Shown here piece by piece: positions 1 to 9,198 of a DNA stretch of 64,000 bases. Below the pieces are notes generated by a model that saw nothing but the letters and a program-made list of their open reading frames with translations, did not search any database and was not told where the DNA came from. The stretch's first letter is position 1, and each line of letters opens with the position of its first letter. The DNA comes from Candidatus Hydrogenedentota bacterium (GTDB taxonomy: Bacteria > Hydrogenedentota > Hydrogenedentia > Hydrogenedentales > JAEUWI01): the NCBI GenBank assembly GCA_016182605.1, contig JACPGE010000071.1:17910-81909 (forward strand), written 5' to 3'. The position numbers were made by a program, and so were the translations under genes.

Positions 1-2
1 TC

Positions 3-719
3 TACTACTGGCAGAACAACGAGCCTCAAGATCGGCAGGGCATGCGCGAGATCAAGTATATAGAAGGCCTCTACGCCTACTTCGACGGACTGCGCGCGAA
101 TCATCCGGGCATCCTGCTGGACAACTGCGCGAGCGGCGGACGGCGCCTCGATTTCGAAATGATGCGCCGCAGCGTGCCCCTCTGGCGCTCCGATTACTGC
201 TGGGAACCCACCGGCGCACAAAACATCCACTACGGCCTCTCGCTCTGGCTGCCGCAGCACGGCCTCGGCGCCGTCTCCACGGCCCCCTTCGATCTGCAAA
301 GCGGTCTGGGCACGAATGTCTCCTTCGCCTTCGACTATTACACCGCCGATGCGCCGTTCTGGAAACCGCTCGACGATGCCATTGAAACCTATCAACGCCT
401 GCGGCACTGTTTTGAAGGCGACTTCTACCCGTTGACCCCCTGGCGCGCGGAACAAGACTGCTGGCTCGCATGGCAGTACAGCCGGCCCGATCTGGACGAG
501 GGCATCGTGCAGGCCTTCCGCCGGGAGAAAAACACCGAACAAAGCATCCAGGTCGTGCTGAAGGGATTGAATGCAAACGCCCGCTATGCCGTCACCCGCG
601 AAACGCGCGGTGAAGTGACGAAATATTCCGGAGCCGAACTGCAAACAGCCGGCCTCTCGATCCCCTGTGAAGAAGCGCCCGGCGCCGTCCTGCTCCACTA
701 CCAGCGCCTCTCAGAGTAG
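3..719 (+). CDS. Alpha-galactosidase, GH36 family, C-terminal part (5' end outside window)
   Basis: The reading frame is open from base 3, so the gene enters from the left and only the last 238 residues are visible. GH36 enzymes release terminal alpha-galactose from oligosaccharides and galactomannans. The stretch DNCASGGRRLD matches the family's Cys-x-Ser-Gly-Gly-Arg substrate-binding motif, and LWRSDYCWEP carries the Asp expected to be the acid/base. The preceding WQNNEP segment lies at the end of the TIM barrel. The remainder is the C-terminal beta-sandwich. The nucleophile Asp would lie upstream of the window. The stop at 717-719 is 46 bases before the next start. Because the catalytic domain is incomplete here, substrate cannot be refined; GH36 membership itself is fairly secure. 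Confidence 0.85.
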   Translation, partial: YYWQNNEPQDRQGMREIKYIEGLYAYFDGLRANHPGILLDNCASGGRRLDFEMMRRSVPLWRSDYCWEPTGAQNIHYGLSLWLPQHGLGAVSTAPFDLQSGLGTNVSFAFDYYTADAPFWKPLDDAIETYQRLRHCFEGDFYPLTPWRAEQDCWLAWQYSRPDLDEGIVQAFRREKNTEQSIQVVLKGLNANARYAVTRETRGEVTKYSGAELQTAGLSIPCEEAPGAVLLHYQRLSE

Positions 720-765
720 AGGGCGCAGGGCCATCGAGACTCTGGAATCGTGCTATAGTAAGGCC

Positions 766-2730
766 ATGTGCGACGTGAATCCCAAAAGCGCAGGCACTGC
801 GCGCCAACCAACCCGCTACAGCCCGGGCAGGCTCGTCTTCGGCCTGCTGCTCGCAGCCGGTTGCCAAAGCATCCCCACGGAATCGCATGCCCCGGCCGCT
901 ATTGATGTTTCGACACACGTCGCCAGCACCGTTCAGGTCATGGAAAAACACTGCTTTTCCTGCCACGGCCTCGAACGCCAGAAGGCGGATCTCGATTTCC
1001 AGACTCTCCTCCAATCCGGCACGGGCATCGCAGACAGTGATCTCCTTGACCGCGCCATCAAGGCGGTCACAGCGCGGGAAATGCCGCCAGAGAATAAGCC
1101 CCAGCCCGATGCCGCGGAACTCGATACCCTGCTCGCCAGTCTGAACGCCCAGCGTAACGCGCATAGGGCCGCAATCCTGCCGCATCCCGGGCGCGTCACC
1201 ATGCGGCGCCTCAACCGCGTCGAATACAACAACACCGTGCGCGATCTCCTGGGCGTGACGACCCGCCCCTCGGACGACTTCCCTCCAGACGACTCCGGAT
1301 ATGGTTTCGACACCATCGGCGATGTCCTGACGCTCTCCCCATTGCTCGCCGAGAAATACCTGCGTGCCGCGGAACAGATCGCGCGCGACGCCGTAGCAGC
1401 GGAGATTGCCGCCATCGGCACCCTGCCCATGGAGGACCGCCGCATCTTCGTGTGCGGACACGCACCCAACGCCCACCGCAATCGCTGCGCAACCACCATC
1501 CTGCGCCACTTGGCCGCCCGCGCCTACCGCAGACCCGTGCGCACGGAAGAAGTAAAGCGCCTCGAAAGCTTCCATGCACTGGCCCGCGAAAACGGGGAAA
1601 GCTTCGAGCAGGGCATCGAACTCGCCCTCCAGGCCCTCCTCGTATCGCCCCACTTCCTCTTCCGCGTCGAAGGCGCGCAATCACGGTGCGGCAACGCCAA
1701 TCGCGCCATCAACGATTATGAATACGCCTCCCGCATCTCTTATTTCCTCTGGAGCAGTATTCCCGACGATGAATTGCGCGCCCACGCGCGCAAAGGCGAT
1801 TTGCAGCAGCCCGGCGTGCTGCGGGAACAGATAACGCGCATGCTTCGCGATCCGCGCGCCCGGGCGCTCGCCGAAAACTTTGGCGGCCAATGGCTCGAAG
1901 TGCGCAACCTCCAGGTCATCGATCCGGATCCGGAGAAATTCCCCAAGTTCACGAAGGACCTCCGTCTCGCCATGGCGGAGGAGACCACCCTCTTCTTCGA
2001 ATCCATCGTCACGGAAGATCGCAGTGTCCTCGACTTCATCGGTGCCGGCTACACCTTTCTCAACGAAGTGCTCGCGGAACACTACGGCATGACCGGCATC
2101 TCCGGCACTGAGTTCCAGCGTGTGACCGTGGACCCGGCCCAGCGCGGAGGCATTCTCGGTCACGCCAGCGTGCTCACCGTCACCTCCTACCCGGCGCGCA
2201 CCTCCCCCGTACTGCGCGGACGGTGGGTGCTCGACAAGATCCTCGCCGCGCCGCCGCCCCCGCCTCCCGCGAATGTGCCCGCCCTCGAAGCCACGAAAAT
2301 CGACGATACCGCCACCTTGCGCGAACGCCTCGAGATGCACCGCAAAGACCCCGCCTGCGCAAGCTGCCACGCACGCATCGACCCCATCGGCTTCGGCCTG
2401 GAAAACTACGACGCCGTCGGGGCCTGGCGCACCGCCGACAACGGCAGCCCCGTGGACAGCTCCGGGGTACTCCCCGATGGGCGCGCCTTTTCCGGGCCCG
2501 CCGGCCTCAAGGCCGTGCTCCTGGAACGCAAAAACGAATTCGCTCGCTGCCTGGCGGAAAAAATGCTAACCTATGGACTGGGACGCGGACTGGAAGACTT
2601 CGACGCCCCGGCGCTCGACACGATCGTCGCGCAGATGGCGCAGCAGGACTACCGCTTCTCCGCGCTCATCTACGAAATTGTGCAAAGCTTGCCCTTCAAG
2701 AATCGAAGCCGTGAGGCCGATACGACATGA
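766..2730 (+). CDS. DUF1592/DUF1588/DUF1585-type c-type cytochrome lipoprotein
   Basis: Predicted lipoprotein of 654 residues that carries haem and belongs to the multi-domain PSCyt-like family common in planctomycetes and relatives. I start it at the ATG at 766 because it gives a signal peptide ending in LLLAAGC (lipidated Cys33); the upstream in-frame ATG at 667 overlaps the GH36 gene. A CxxCH haem motif lies at residues 63-67 (CFSCH) and a second Cys-x-x-Cys-His (CASCH) near residue 532. In between are the DUF1587 block (RRLNRVEYNNTVRDLLG), DUF1595, DUF1592 (around SYFLWSSIPDDEL) and DUF1588 (TSPVLRGRWVLDKIL); DUF1585 (LTYGLGRGLEDFD) ends the protein. The stop overlaps the next start (ATGA), so it is co-translated with the DUF1552 protein. 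The electron-transfer partner and substrate of the pair are unknown. Confidence 0.88.
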   Translation: MCDVNPKSAGTARQPTRYSPGRLVFGLLLAAGCQSIPTESHAPAAIDVSTHVASTVQVMEKHCFSCHGLERQKADLDFQTLLQSGTGIADSDLLDRAIKAVTAREMPPENKPQPDAAELDTLLASLNAQRNAHRAAILPHPGRVTMRRLNRVEYNNTVRDLLGVTTRPSDDFPPDDSGYGFDTIGDVLTLSPLLAEKYLRAAEQIARDAVAAEIAAIGTLPMEDRRIFVCGHAPNAHRNRCATTILRHLAARAYRRPVRTEEVKRLESFHALARENGESFEQGIELALQALLVSPHFLFRVEGAQSRCGNANRAINDYEYASRISYFLWSSIPDDELRAHARKGDLQQPGVLREQITRMLRDPRARALAENFGGQWLEVRNLQVIDPDPEKFPKFTKDLRLAMAEETTLFFESIVTEDRSVLDFIGAGYTFLNEVLAEHYGMTGISGTEFQRVTVDPAQRGGILGHASVLTVTSYPARTSPVLRGRWVLDKILAAPPPPPPANVPALEATKIDDTATLRERLEMHRKDPACASCHARIDPIGFGLENYDAVGAWRTADNGSPVDSSGVLPDGRAFSGPAGLKAVLLERKNEFARCLAEKMLTYGLGRGLEDFDAPALDTIVAQMAQQDYRFSALIYEIVQSLPFKNRSREADTT

Positions 2731-4094
2731 CCGCTATTATATCCAGACGCCATCTCAGCCGGCGCAGTTTTCTGCGCGGTGTGGGCGCCAGCCTCTCCCT
2801 TCCCCTATTCGACGCCATGCTCCCCGCCATGGCCCGCGCCACAGAAATAAAGGCCGCGGCGCCCGTACGCCTCGGTTTCGTCTACGTCCCCAACGGCATC
2901 ATCATGGAAGACTGGACGCCCAAGACGGAAGGCGCCGCCTTCGACACCCCTTACGTCCTCGAGCCCATCGCAAAGCTCCGTGACGACATTATCGTGGCCT
3001 CGCGCCTTGCACAATTGAATGCCCAGGCACTCGGCGATGGCGGCGGCGATCACGCCCGGGCTTCCGCAGTCTTCCTCACCGGCGTCCATCCCGTAAAGAC
3101 CGGCGGCGCCGACATCCGCGCCGCAAAATCCGTCGATCAAATCGCCGCCCAGCACATCGGCCACCTCACCCGATTCCCCTCCCTCGAACTCACCGTGGAA
3201 AAGGGACGCCTCGCGGGCAGTTGCGACACCGGATACAGTTGCGCCTATTCCCACAGCATTTCCTGGCGCACCGATCACACCCCCAATCCGCCGGAAGCCA
3301 ATCCGCGCGCCGTCTTCGATCGGCTCTTTGGCGCGGAGACCCCGGCCCTCGACGCCGCGGGCCAGGAACGCCGCAAAAAATACCAGGGAAGCATCCTCGA
3401 TTTCGTCTTGGAGGACACCCACGCCCTCCAGAAAAAACTCGGCCCCACCGACCGGGGCAAACTGGATGAATACCTCCACGCGGTCCGCTCCGTCGAACGG
3501 CAGCTCGAACGCAATGAGACTCAGGATGCGGATGCCGCGAACGGACTCGCGGTGCCCGAAAGCGCCCCCAAAGACTACGGCGAATATGCGCGGCTCATGT
3601 ATGACCTGCAAGTGCTCGCCTACCAGACCGAACAGACACGCGTCATCACCTTCATGATGGGGCTGGAGGGAAGCAACCGCGCCTACCGCGAAGCCGGCGT
3701 CTCCGGCGGCCACCACGAACTGAGCCACCACCAGCGCGACGCCGCAAAAATTGCCTTCTTGCGCGAGATCAACCGCTATCACATGGAGCAATTCGCCTAT
3801 TTCATCGACAAGATGAAAAACACGCCCGACGGCGACGGGTCCCTGCTCGATCACGCCCTCATCGTCTACGGCAGCGGCATCAGCGACGGCGATTCCCACC
3901 AGCACAACGATTTGCCCGTGCTCCTCGCCGGGCACGCGGGCGGCGCCGTCCACCCCGGGCGGCACATCCGCTACGGCGAAGACACGCCCATGTCCAATCT
4001 CTACCTGAACATGCTGGAGTACGCCGGCTGCCCCACCGAGAAGCTCGGCGACAGTAACGGAAAACTCAACTACCTGGACGGCATGGGGGCCTGA
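2727..4094 (+). CDS. DUF1552 family protein, Tat-exported
   Basis: Protein of 455 residues with a twin-arginine signal near its start (SRRSFLRGVGASLSLPLFDA), so it should be exported folded. The body matches DUF1552, a sulfatase/DUF1501-like fold found next to DUF1592 cytochromes in planctomycete-type genomes; typical family blocks visible are GGDHARASAVFLTG, the GYSCAYSHSISWR segment and the C-terminal SHQHNDLPVLLAG. Translation is coupled to the upstream cytochrome by a four-base ATGA overlap, supporting one functional unit. The family has no demonstrated biochemical activity, so I do not assign one. Only ten bases separate its stop from the convergent oxidoreductase gene. Confidence 0.88.
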   Translation: MTAIISRRHLSRRSFLRGVGASLSLPLFDAMLPAMARATEIKAAAPVRLGFVYVPNGIIMEDWTPKTEGAAFDTPYVLEPIAKLRDDIIVASRLAQLNAQALGDGGGDHARASAVFLTGVHPVKTGGADIRAAKSVDQIAAQHIGHLTRFPSLELTVEKGRLAGSCDTGYSCAYSHSISWRTDHTPNPPEANPRAVFDRLFGAETPALDAAGQERRKKYQGSILDFVLEDTHALQKKLGPTDRGKLDEYLHAVRSVERQLERNETQDADAANGLAVPESAPKDYGEYARLMYDLQVLAYQTEQTRVITFMMGLEGSNRAYREAGVSGGHHELSHHQRDAAKIAFLREINRYHMEQFAYFIDKMKNTPDGDGSLLDHALIVYGSGISDGDSHQHNDLPVLLAGHAGGAVHPGRHIRYGEDTPMSNLYLNMLEYAGCPTEKLGDSNGKLNYLDGMGA

Positions 4095-4104
4095 GCCCCC
4101 GCGA

Positions 4105-5439
4105 TCACAGCCCGCGAACCTTCCAGCCCTTCCGGTATTTCCGCCGCAAGTACTTGTTCGCTTCGGTGTGGTTGCTGAAACGCAGTTTCTTCGGGTTCCA
4201 TTCCAGCGTCTCGCCCGGGAAGCGGTTCGCCACGTTCGCAAGCAGCACCGCTTCCGTCAGCGGGCCCGCATAGTCAAAGTTGGATCCGCAGACCCCGTTG
4301 CCCAATGACGCTTCCACAAACTCGTGGTAGTGATCCCGAGGCTCCATCACCGGCATCGGATAGTTCGCGAACTGCGCCTCCGGATACAGGTGCGGCGGAC
4401 CCACGTGCGGCAGCAACAGCGCCCCCTCTTCTCCAACGATCACCGATCCGCTCGGCGGCAGTTCCTTGTCCTGCGGCAGATGCGGCGACACGCTCACCGA
4501 CGGCTTCTTTCCGCCATCCGTCCACGTCGCCTCGATCGTCTTCCCCGCCGTCAACGCCGTGCCGGGGAATACATACCGCGCGTCGATCCACTCCGGCCAC
4601 ACCTCCTCGCTCACGCATTCCGCATCCACCGTCACCGAAAGCGGCGCACCGATGTTCAGCGCCGTAAATACCGGATCGAAAATGTGGCACCCAAAGTCGC
4701 CCATGGATCCGCCCCCGAAATCCCGCCAGCGCCGCCACCAGAACGGATGGTACGTCTCGGCCTTGTACGGGCGCACCGGAGCCGTGCCCAGCCAGCGATC
4801 CCAATCCACATGCGCCGGAACCGGATCGGAACCTTCCGGGCGCTTCTTGTCGTCCGTCGTATAGACCGCCCCGCACCATGAATGCCACGCCGTCACTTTT
4901 CCTATCGCCCCGTCCTGTATAATCTTCACCGCGGAACGGTAAAACTCGTGGGAGTGAATCTGGTTGCCCATTTGCGTCGCCACCCCCTTCTTCCGCGCGG
5001 CCAGGGTCACTTGGCGCGCCTCGTAGACGTCGTGCGTCAGCGGCTTCTCGCAATACACATGCAGCCCCTTCTTGATCGCCGACATCGTCGCCGCCGCGTG
5101 CGTGTGATCCGGCGTCGACACGTTCACCGCGTCGATCTTGCCCTCCTCCTGCTCCAGCATCTCGCGCCAGTCCCGGTACAGCCGCGCCTTCGGAAAACTC
5201 TCCGACATCTTCTTGAGGTTCAACTCGTCAATGTCGCACAGCGCGATTACATCCACCTTCCCGCTGCTGAAAATGCTGTTCAAATCATAGCTGCCCTGGC
5301 CGCCCACGCCTATCGCCGCATGCTGCAACCGGCTGGACGGGGGCGACGCAAAACTCAGCCGCGGCACGATCAGCGGACCGGCCACACTCGCCGCCGCCAC
5401 GCGTCCAATAAAGTCTCTCCGGGTGATCTTGTTGCTCAT
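4105..5439 (-). CDS. Gfo/Idh/MocA family oxidoreductase, Tat-exported
   Basis: Protein of 444 residues: Tat signal TRRDFIGRVAAASVAGPLIV at the N-terminus, then a Rossmann domain with the glycine-rich turn IGVGGQGS around residues 43-50 and the NAD(P)-linked EKP signature (CEKPLTHD, residues 130-137), followed by the alpha/beta Gfo/Idh/MocA C-terminal domain with the bacterial-type extension seen in planctomycete homologues. Members oxidise or reduce sugar hydroxyls or cleave glycosides using tightly bound NAD. Export by Tat with cofactor already loaded is common in this lineage. GAGAGG lies seven bases upstream of the ATG at 5439. Substrate is not predictable; the surrounding sugar genes suggest a carbohydrate. 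Confidence 0.88.
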   Translation of the reverse strand: MSNKITRRDFIGRVAAASVAGPLIVPRLSFASPPSSRLQHAAIGVGGQGSYDLNSIFSSGKVDVIALCDIDELNLKKMSESFPKARLYRDWREMLEQEEGKIDAVNVSTPDHTHAAATMSAIKKGLHVYCEKPLTHDVYEARQVTLAARKKGVATQMGNQIHSHEFYRSAVKIIQDGAIGKVTAWHSWCGAVYTTDDKKRPEGSDPVPAHVDWDRWLGTAPVRPYKAETYHPFWWRRWRDFGGGSMGDFGCHIFDPVFTALNIGAPLSVTVDAECVSEEVWPEWIDARYVFPGTALTAGKTIEATWTDGGKKPSVSVSPHLPQDKELPPSGSVIVGEEGALLLPHVGPPHLYPEAQFANYPMPVMEPRDHYHEFVEASLGNGVCGSNFDYAGPLTEAVLLANVANRFPGETLEWNPKKLRFSNHTEANKYLRRKYRKGWKVRGL

Positions 5440-5567
5440 GATGGCCTCTCTGCGCTGTGGGGAAAACGTTGTGGATGATGAAGCGCTAATCTACTGCATT
5501 CGCCGTCCCCGCCTCAACCCGGCTAAACTTGCTGAACGGGTTCTGCGAAACAAACCGCCAACCGGGA

Positions 5568-6308
5568 CTACGAAAGTGCGCTGCGGTTCAGCTTGTGCCG
5601 GATAAAGCCCTCCGCCAGCCTGCACCCGCCTTCGCGCCCGCGAAAGGCATGCATCTCCGAATGCAGTCCATAAAAGCCGTCGGGGCGCTGGCTCTCGTGA
5701 AGGTAACAGGCTTCCCGCTTCTTCGCCTCCACCGTGCTGATATCGATGTAGTGCGCCGGAGAAAAGTGCTGGGTCTGCACGCCCGACTCCACTTCAAAGT
5801 AGAACAACTCAAACTCGCGGCCCTTCTTCAGCCAGGCATCGTAGATCAAATACGACATCGCCCGGTGATCCCGGTGCGTGTCAATCGGCCAGTGCGTGTA
5901 CACAATGTCCGGCGACTCCTCGCCCATAATCTCACGCACCACGTCGTACTGCGCTGCGTTCACCTCCGTCGCGCCATCCACCTGGCCCGCAAATCGCGCG
6001 CGCGCGCCAAGCACCCGGCACGCCGCCTCGGCCTCGGCCGTGCGAATCGCCGCCGCCTCGGCGTGCGTCTTCCCAGGTATGCCCGCCTCGCCCCGCGTGA
6101 GGTACAAATTCACCACCTCATGCCCCGACGCCGTGTAAAGCGCAATGAGCCCGCCACAGCCACTCTCGGGATCGTCCGGGTGCCCGCCAGCCACAAGCAC
6201 CTTGGCCTTCTTCCCCCCGTCCTCGATTGCGGCGGCCCCCAGGGGCAGGGCCAGAGCCGCTGCCGTTGCGCCAATATGCAGGGCCTCCCGGCGTGAAAGC
6301 GTGTTCAT
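5568..6308 (-). CDS. PIG-L (LmbE-like) family deacetylase, exported
   Basis: Zinc-dependent N-acetyl-sugar deacetylase family protein of 246 residues. The first zinc motif HPDD is at residues 43-46, and the third ligand region is DTHRDHRA. The start at 6308 is chosen because a perfect AGGAGG lies seven bases upstream; a longer frame to 6386 would overlap the ara promoter. The N-terminus (SRREALHIGATAAALALPLG) looks like a Tat-type export signal. PIG-L enzymes remove acetyl groups from GlcNAc-containing conjugates (mycothiol, bacillithiol, GPI or antibiotic precursors); which substrate applies here cannot be read from sequence. It is divergent from the arabinose regulator, and both starts share the interval 6309-6450. 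Confidence 0.86.
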   Translation of the reverse strand: MNTLSRREALHIGATAAALALPLGAAAIEDGGKKAKVLVAGGHPDDPESGCGGLIALYTASGHEVVNLYLTRGEAGIPGKTHAEAAAIRTAEAEAACRVLGARARFAGQVDGATEVNAAQYDVVREIMGEESPDIVYTHWPIDTHRDHRAMSYLIYDAWLKKGREFELFYFEVESGVQTQHFSPAHYIDISTVEAKKREACYLHESQRPDGFYGLHSEMHAFRGREGGCRLAEGFIRHKLNRSALS

Positions 6309-6367
6309 CCGTTTTTCCTCCTGCACGGCATTGTAGGATCGCGCCGCGCACGAAGCAAAAGCGCCAC

Positions 6368-6408
6368 TTGACAGCGCCCGCGCCACCGCGTATCCTTACA
6401 CGTGTAAG
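6368..6408 (+). promoter_or_regulatory. Promoter with overlapping palindromic operator of the arabinose operon
   Basis: TTGACA at 6368-6373, a 17-base spacer and TATCCT at 6391-6396 form a good sigma-70-type promoter reading towards the LacI gene. The perfect 14-base palindrome CTTACACGTGTAAG at 6395-6408 covers the -10 edge and transcription start, the usual position for repression by a LacI-family dimer. The natural inference is autorepression by the regulator at 6451, relieved by a sugar ligand. I found no second exact copy of this palindrome in the window. Confidence 0.65.
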
Positions 6409-6450
6409 CTGGGCTGGGCTCCGGGGCGCGAGGCTCCGAACGGGAACGAA

Positions 6451-7509
6451 ATGAAACACCTCACCATGAGCGATGTGGCACGCCTCTCGGGCTATTCCCG
6501 CCTCACCGTCTCCCTCGCCCTGGGAAACAAACCGGGCGTCTCCGATCGCGCGCGCGCCCACATACTCGCCATCTCCGAATCCCACGGTTACCGCCCCAAC
6601 CTTATGGCGCAGGCCCTCAAGAACAAGCGCTCCAACCTCATCGGCGTGATCGTCCGCGACATCACCAACCCCTACTACGGCGAACTGATCCGCGGCATCG
6701 AGCGCGCAGCCGCCGCGCAGGGCTGTGTCCTGCTCAACATGAGCACCCACGAAAGCCACGATCGCGAGGTCGCGGCGCTCCACTCTCTCTCCGCCTATCA
6801 GGTGGACGGCGTGATTCTCGCCCCCGTCCTGCGCGGCGTCGACGTGGCCCACATCCGGGCCTGGCGGCGCACGCCCCTTATTACCGTGGAGAAAATCCCC
6901 GGCGCAGGCATCGATCACGTGCGCTTCGACGACGTGAAGGGCGGCTACCTGGCCACCGGACACCTGCTCGCGCGCGGTCACCGGCGCATCTGCTATCTGG
7001 AAGGGCCGCCAACGGCCGCCTCCTCCGCGGATCGCCTCAAGGGCATGAAACGCTGCCTCAAGGACCACGGCATTCCCTGGACGCCCGCCATGTCGGAACC
7101 CGCGGGCGCCACCGTACTGGACGGCTACACAGCCGCAAAGCGTATACTTGCGCAACGGAAACCGCGCCCCACGGCAATCTTCGCCTTCTGCGATCTCGTG
7201 GCCGCCGGCGCCTACAAGGCCGCCCAGGCATTGGGCCTGCGCATTCCCGAGGATCTTAGCGTCGTCGGCTACGACGACATCGATCTCGCCCCCGTGCTCG
7301 GACCGGGCCTGACCACCGTGCGTTTTGGCATGGACGCGGTCGGCGAATTCGTGGCGGAACAACTGCTCGGGGCCATCGCCGCGGGCAAACTTCACATGGG
7401 GCTGAAACAATTCTTCAAGCCGGTCCTGGTGGAACGGGACTCGGTGCAATCTTGTAACGAACCGGCCAAACGCACCGCCCGCAAGGGCGCCCGCGCGGCA
7501 CGGGCATGA
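6451..7509 (+). CDS. LacI-family transcriptional regulator of the arabinose operon
   Basis: Protein of 352 residues with an N-terminal LacI helix-turn-helix (MSDVARLSGYSRLTVSLALG, then PGVSDRARAHILAI) and hinge (YRPNLMAQALKNKRSNLIG), followed by a periplasmic-binding-protein-like effector domain ending near residue 335. It is the first gene of a same-strand run with araB (18-base gap), araD and the isomerase, so it most likely senses arabinose or a pathway intermediate and represses its own operon through the palindrome at 6395-6408. The basic Arg/Lys/Ala tail after the effector domain (KRTARKGARAARA) is an extension of unknown significance. The link to arabinose rests on gene order only. Confidence 0.9.
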   Translation: MKHLTMSDVARLSGYSRLTVSLALGNKPGVSDRARAHILAISESHGYRPNLMAQALKNKRSNLIGVIVRDITNPYYGELIRGIERAAAAQGCVLLNMSTHESHDREVAALHSLSAYQVDGVILAPVLRGVDVAHIRAWRRTPLITVEKIPGAGIDHVRFDDVKGGYLATGHLLARGHRRICYLEGPPTAASSADRLKGMKRCLKDHGIPWTPAMSEPAGATVLDGYTAAKRILAQRKPRPTAIFAFCDLVAAGAYKAAQALGLRIPEDLSVVGYDDIDLAPVLGPGLTTVRFGMDAVGEFVAEQLLGAIAAGKLHMGLKQFFKPVLVERDSVQSCNEPAKRTARKGARAARA

Positions 7510-7527
7510 AACACTGAAAGAGCAGCC

Positions 7528-9198
7528 ATGGCAAACAGCTACGCAATCGGTCTGGACTACGGCACAAACTCCGTGCGCGCACTCGTGGTGGACACCGCAA
7601 ACGGCGCGGAACTCGGCACCCACGTTTTCTCCTATCCCCACGGGGAGGCCGGAATCATCCTGGATCCAAATGATCCCAACGCCGCGCGCCAGCACCCGCA
7701 AGACTATCTCGACGGCGCCGTCGCCGCCATCCGTGGCGCACTCGACGACGCCACGAAGTCTGCCGGCTTCGACGCAACGCGCATCGTGGGGCTCGGTGTC
7801 GACACCACCGGCAGCACCCCCATTCCACTGAACGCGGAAGGTGTGCCCCTCGCACTCACAGACGCCTTCAAAGATCACCCCGCTGCCATGGCCTGGCTCT
7901 GGAAGGATCACACCGGCCATGCCGAAGCGGCGGAAATCACCCAACTCGCTGCACGCCAGCACCCCGAGTACCTCGCGAAATGCGGCGGGGGCTACTCCTC
8001 GGAATGGTTCTGGTCGAAGCTCTTGCGCTGTGCCCGCGTGGCGCCCAAGGTCTTTAATGCCGCCCACACCTGGGTCGAACACGCCGATTGGATGCCCGCG
8101 ATCCTCTGCGGCATCACAGCACCGGCCGGCATCAAGCGCTGCATCTGCGCGGCCGGCCACAAGGCCATGTTCCATCCGGACTGGGGCGGCTACCCCAGCG
8201 CGGAATTTCTCGGCGCGCTCGATCCCGGACTCGCCCGCGTCCGCGCCACCCTCCCCAACACCGCCTATGCCGTGGGCCACGTGGCCGGCAGGCTCACCGC
8301 GGAATGGGCCGCGCGCTTGGGGCTCCCGGAGGGCACCCCCGTTTCCGCCGGCGCCTTCGACGCCCACCTCGGCGCGGTCGGCTCCGGCATCGGACCCGGC
8401 GTCCTCGTTAAGATCATCGGCACCTCCGCCTGCGACATCATGACCGCACCCCTCGCACAGGCTGTCCCCGACATCCCCGGGCTCTGCGGCATTGTGCCCG
8501 AATCCGTGCTGCCCGGGGCCTACGGCTTCGAAGCAGGCCAATCCGCCGTGGGCGACCTCTTCAACTGGTTCGTCAACGTGGTGCAACCCGGCAACGGCAG
8601 CCACGAATCGCTGACGCTCGGCGCCGAACAGTTGAAGCCCGGCGAGAGCGGCCTCCTCGCACTAGACTGGAACAACGGCAACCGCACGATCCTGATCGAC
8701 CCGCGCCTTACCGGGCTCATGCTCGGCATGACCTTGCACAGCACCCCCGCGGAAATCTACCGCGCCCTCGTCGAAGCCACGGCCTTCGGCGCGCGCACCA
8801 TCATCGGGCGCCTCGAAGAATACGGCGTCCAGGTCGACCGCATCGTGTGTTGCGGCGGCATCTCCGCCAAGAGCCGCATGGTCATGCAAATCTATGCCGA
8901 CGTCACCGGGCGTCCCATGGAAATCTCGCGCAGTGCCCAAACCTGCGCGCTCGGCGCGGCCATGGCCGGCGCCGTGGCCGGCGGCGCCCACCCCGATTTC
9001 GCCGCGGCCAGCGCCGCCATGACCGCCGTGCAGGAAACCCGCTTCGAACCCATCCCCGCCAATGCCGCCGTCTATGATCGCCTCTACGGCCTCTACCGGC
9101 GTCTCCACGATCTCTTCGGCGCCACCAGCCTCGCGGAAAACCAGTTCGACGTCATGAAAACCCTCCTCGCGATCCGGGATGAGGCGCGCGGCGCATGA
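7528..9198 (+). CDS. araB: Ribulokinase
   Basis: FGGY-family kinase of 556 residues that phosphorylates L-ribulose to L-ribulose 5-phosphate with ATP in the cytosol. The N-terminal phosphate-binding strand GLDYGTNSVRALVVD (residues 7-21) is characteristic of AraB rather than xylulokinase or glycerol kinase. The central GTSACDIM region (about residue 298) and the C-terminal nucleotide-binding block CCGGISAKSRMVMQIYADV (about residues 440-458) follow in the expected order, and the length fits the 550-570 residue AraB class. Its stop overlaps the araD start (ATGA), which makes translational coupling likely. Together with the next two genes it covers arabinose entry into the pentose phosphate pathway. 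Confidence 0.95.
   Translation: MANSYAIGLDYGTNSVRALVVDTANGAELGTHVFSYPHGEAGIILDPNDPNAARQHPQDYLDGAVAAIRGALDDATKSAGFDATRIVGLGVDTTGSTPIPLNAEGVPLALTDAFKDHPAAMAWLWKDHTGHAEAAEITQLAARQHPEYLAKCGGGYSSEWFWSKLLRCARVAPKVFNAAHTWVEHADWMPAILCGITAPAGIKRCICAAGHKAMFHPDWGGYPSAEFLGALDPGLARVRATLPNTAYAVGHVAGRLTAEWAARLGLPEGTPVSAGAFDAHLGAVGSGIGPGVLVKIIGTSACDIMTAPLAQAVPDIPGLCGIVPESVLPGAYGFEAGQSAVGDLFNWFVNVVQPGNGSHESLTLGAEQLKPGESGLLALDWNNGNRTILIDPRLTGLMLGMTLHSTPAEIYRALVEATAFGARTIIGRLEEYGVQVDRIVCCGGISAKSRMVMQIYADVTGRPMEISRSAQTCALGAAMAGAVAGGAHPDFAAASAAMTAVQETRFEPIPANAAVYDRLYGLYRRLHDLFGATSLAENQFDVMKTLLAIRDEARGA

Noticed and set aside
6118..8604. Minus-strand open frame of 828 codons
   Set aside because: It lies antisense to the LacI regulator and araB, whose motifs are certain; Gly/Ala/Val/His-rich composition is that of the reverse complement of GC-rich codons.
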